The position numbers and the translations under genes are program-made. Positions 63,198 to 64,000 of a stretch of DNA of 64,000 nucleotides are shown one piece after another (positions within the stretch are counted from its first letter, which is position 1; each line of letters opens with the position of its first letter). Location of the stretch: assembly GCA_021325145.1 (NCBI GenBank), contig JAJPHR010000056.1:124001-188000 (forward strand). Reading direction: 5' to 3'. This DNA is from Verrucomicrobiota bacterium (GTDB lineage Bacteria; Verrucomicrobiota; Verrucomicrobiia; Limisphaerales; Pedosphaeraceae). Under the pieces are notes generated by a model. It did no database searches and was not told the origin of the DNA. It saw nothing but the letters and a program-made list of their open reading frames with translations.

Positions 63198-63536
63198 TTA
63201 GCGCTTGAACTGCATCGGTGAGGCCTGGGGCATTTCGTGGGCGCAAGGCTGGTTGGTCGGCGCGTCAGCCGGGCGTTCGTTCCGGCTGATCAGGTTATTG
63301 GCGAGCATGTATGCTTCGACTTCCTCGCCGCTGATGTCCGGCAGCATGTGGCCGTTGATTTCCACGCAAGGGCTGAGCATCTGGCCGCTCTTTTCAATCA
63401 TCTCCTGCCGTTGCAGAGGATCGTTGATAATGTCGCGATCTTCAAACGGCAGATCGTACTTGCGCATGATGGCCCGCACGCCCTGGCTCCAGCCGCAACT
63501 CGGTTTCAAATAGGCGATAATCTTTGGTTTGTTCAT
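63198..63536 (-). CDS. Glutaredoxin-family protein
   Basis: 112 residues. Thioredoxin-fold start KIIAYLKPSCGWSQGVRAIM with a single active-site Cys14 (CGWS, monothiol-like); then YDLPFEDRDIINDP, the cis-Pro region MLSPCVEINGHMLPDISGEE (Pro preceded by Ser, where TVP is usual) and a C-terminal extension (ADAPTNQPCAHEMPQASPMQ) that adds another Cys. Cytoplasmic. A role in thiol exchange or Fe-S handling is possible; the extra Cys residues in SPCV and the tail make its mechanism uncertain. Terminator at 63147-63171. Confidence 0.85.
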   Translation of the reverse strand: MNKPKIIAYLKPSCGWSQGVRAIMRKYDLPFEDRDIINDPLQRQEMIEKSGQMLSPCVEINGHMLPDISGEEVEAYMLANNLISRNERPADAPTNQPCAHEMPQASPMQFKR

Positions 63537-63707
63537 AATTTAAAGTCACCACTAAATTGCCATAGCTCCCAGTTTTGGCAACCTCTCATTTGGCCTTCGA
63601 AGAATATCGAACTCGCGGTTTCCTGTTGCAGATTCCGACCGGTAATCTGATAACGTGTCCCTGTGCAATTCCTTCGAGGTCCGAAAACCGTTGCGGCCGC
63701 CGCGCCA

Positions 63708-64000
63708 ATGCGGGTCCTGATCGTGCCGGACAAATTCAAGGGCACCCTCACCGCCACTGCCGCCGCCAAGGTCATCGCCAAGGGCTGGCGCCAGATCCGG
63801 CCGCAGGACAAAGTGGAACTGCTCCCCATGAGCGACGGCGGCGATGGATTCGGCGAAGTGCTCAGCGCTCAAGTCCACGCTCAAGCGATTCGGCTTCAAA
63901 CGGTGGATGCTGCCCGCCGGCGTTGCCGGGCTTTATGGTGGTGGGAACCGAAGAGCAAAACCGCGATCATCGAGTCCGCGAACATTATCGGTCTTGCCCA
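63708..64000 (+). CDS. Glycerate kinase, 5' part only (runs off the window)
   Basis: From ATG 63708 the frame stays open to the right edge (97 codons); a GTG at 63663 is in frame and could add 15 residues. MRVLIVPDKFKGTLTATAAA matches the N-terminus of GlxK/GarK-type glycerate kinases (VIAPDSFKGSLSA pattern), and LLPMSDGGDGFGEVL matches the conserved PMADGGEG motif. These enzymes phosphorylate D-glycerate with ATP. After ~60 residues the visible sequence (RRRCRALWWWEPKSKTA) fits less well, so a frameshift near 63890-63960 is possible; TAIIESANIIGLA is again family-like. Confidence 0.75.
   Translation, partial: MRVLIVPDKFKGTLTATAAAKVIAKGWRQIRPQDKVELLPMSDGGDGFGEVLSAQVHAQAIRLQTVDAARRRCRALWWWEPKSKTAIIESANIIGLA

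Overview
The window reads as a stretch of chromosome from a Gram-negative bacterium of the Verrucomicrobiota, probably near Pedosphaera/Limisphaerales. This placement is an inference from gene content: a Kdo hydroxylase (so LPS with Kdo), a long-form IspG, a PEP-CTERM protein, very large secreted proteins built from LamG/Fn3/Ig/beta-strand repeats, a planctomycete-type cytochrome domain, a DUF1080 protein, a collapsed pseudopilin of the kind amplified in these genomes, and MoxR/DUF58/BatA/DUF4175 genes. No rRNA, CRISPR array or intact mobile element was found. There are two tRNAs (Arg-ACG, Leu-UAA).

Layout. 1-1060: 5' part of a secreted protein that runs off the left edge. 1364-1440: tRNA-Arg. 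1580-3201: two coupled genes for exported proteins (DUF2092, DUF6515). 3234-6463 (minus): a multiheme cytochrome and an outer-membrane beta-barrel that carries its own haem domain, a candidate trans-outer-membrane electron conduit. 6573-13914: secreted proteins on the minus strand (small Ig-like protein, PEP-CTERM protein, 1348-residue beta-strand-repeat protein), interrupted by a Kdo hydroxylase gene on the plus strand. 14177-16465: lipoprotein, DUF2950 protein, an unknown helical protein and decayed echoes of the DUF2950 tail. 16566-18467 (minus): a Schlafen-type AlbA_2 / RecG-like ATPase protein with a C-terminal RRM RNA-binding domain, the most unusual architecture here. 18468-19189: an island of interspersed repeats.

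19190-27642 is the housekeeping core: purA behind a promoter and an intrinsic terminator, then uppS, cdsA, dxr, rseP and ispG (isoprenoid, lipid carrier, phospholipid and envelope stress functions), with a toxin-antitoxin pair inserted between uppS and cdsA. 28126-43808 is a long same-strand array: TPR metallopeptidase, DUF4159 protein, MoxR ATPase, DUF58, BatA/vWA, DUF4175 coiled-coil protein, glutamine-amidotransferase-like/vWA protein, and a caspase/C13-like protein that has Ser where the catalytic Cys would be plus two EF-hand-like loops. rdgB follows on the minus strand.

44928-45908 is a paralogue of the Ig-like protein at 6573. 46012-46099 is tRNA-Leu, followed by about 3 kb of debris: a phospholipase C tail, fragments of at least four transposases (several joined across internal deletions), one apparently intact TPR-like gene, and a collapsed pseudopilin. 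49190-62295 holds two giant secreted proteins (1973 and 2349 residues) that share a ~300-residue module; the second carries a PQQ-like propeller, PA14 and a diheme cytochrome module. The window closes with a DUF1080 protein, a glutaredoxin with its terminator, and the 5' end of a glycerate kinase gene.

All functional statements come from reading motifs by eye; no database search was run.
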